The position numbers and the translations under genes were made by a program. The notes beneath the pieces were generated by a model. It had not been told where the DNA came from. It saw only the letters and a list, made by a program, of their open reading frames with translations, and made no database searches. From an uncultured Fibrobacter sp. (lineage in GTDB: Bacteria > Fibrobacterota > Fibrobacteria > Fibrobacterales > Fibrobacteraceae): 5,734 nucleotides of DNA. The stretch covers positions 1 through 5,734 of the forward strand of contig CAMZFJ010000144.1 of the NCBI GenBank assembly GCA_947306025.1, written 5' to 3'. Positions 5,659 to 5,734 of the stretch are shown in pieces; positions within the stretch are counted from its first letter, which is position 1; each line of letters starts with the position of its first letter.

Positions 5659-5734
5659 TTATCGGCTGATCATTTTCCTGTTCAGCGTGGCAATCCAATG
5701 CTTGTTGCGGGTCGCTCGCGGAATATGGAACGAC
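5659..5734 (-). CDS. C-terminal end of an unidentified minus-strand gene, partial
   Basis: Read on the minus strand from the window edge, the frame gives 24 residues, beginning SFHIPRATRNKHW and ending IATLNRKMISR, then TAA (plus-strand 5659-5661). The basic, mixed composition looks like a real protein end. The best-supported terminator of the window sits just downstream in the same orientation. The start and most of the gene lie beyond 5734, so the product cannot be named. The gene would be convergent with glnS. Support is moderate because only 25 codons are visible and a plus-strand frame is also open here. Confidence 0.45.
   Translation of the reverse strand, partial: SFHIPRATRNKHWIATLNRKMISR

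Overview
The window most likely comes from a Fibrobacter genome (phylum Fibrobacterota, fibre-degrading gut bacteria). The evidence is five copies, in two neighbouring genes, of the FISUMP domain (Fibrobacter succinogenes major paralogous domain, Fib_succ_major), recognised by its conserved blocks: TDxRDGQTYKTVxIGxQxWMAxNLNY, NCxxYGRLYxW, ACPAGWxLP, NGSDDYGFSxxPAG, FWSS and SxRCVKD. A bacterial glutaminyl-tRNA synthetase gene lies beside them.

Layout, left to right. (1) Bases 1-1896 hold the 3' part of a large plus-strand gene with three tandem FISUMP domains. The reading frame is open at the left edge, so its start and any signal peptide lie outside. (2) Bases 1897-2132 are non-coding and hold about four degenerate palindromic repeat units. 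(3) Bases 2133-3314 hold a second FISUMP gene with a clear lipoprotein signal peptide and two FISUMP domains. It is split by an in-frame TGA at 2454-2456, and its first domain is also eroded. (4) Bases 3315-3450 carry the start-less tail of an older gene, ending 2 bases before the next ATG. (5) Bases 3451-3738 encode a 95-residue protein with a basic GGARENAGRKP motif, possibly DNA-binding. (6) Bases 3822-5489 are glnS, complete and housekeeping in character. (7) Bases 5490-5658 hold a short direct repeat and an intrinsic terminator. They are followed by the last 24 codons of a probable minus-strand gene that runs off the right edge.

The left two thirds look like accessory DNA: AT-rich, repeat-domain surface proteins, a broken paralogue, intergenic repeats and a gene remnant. 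The glnS segment looks like core genome, with higher G+C and different codon use. The FISUMP proteins are probably exported or surface-exposed, but their biochemical role is not known. No reverse transcriptase, CRISPR array, tRNA, rRNA or insertion sequence is visible. I see no convincing new multi-gene system. The most notable points are the TGA-split lipoprotein, the potential for FISUMP domains to be lost or gained by in-frame recombination, co-varying cysteine pairs, and the orphaned small gene with its upstream partner's remnant.
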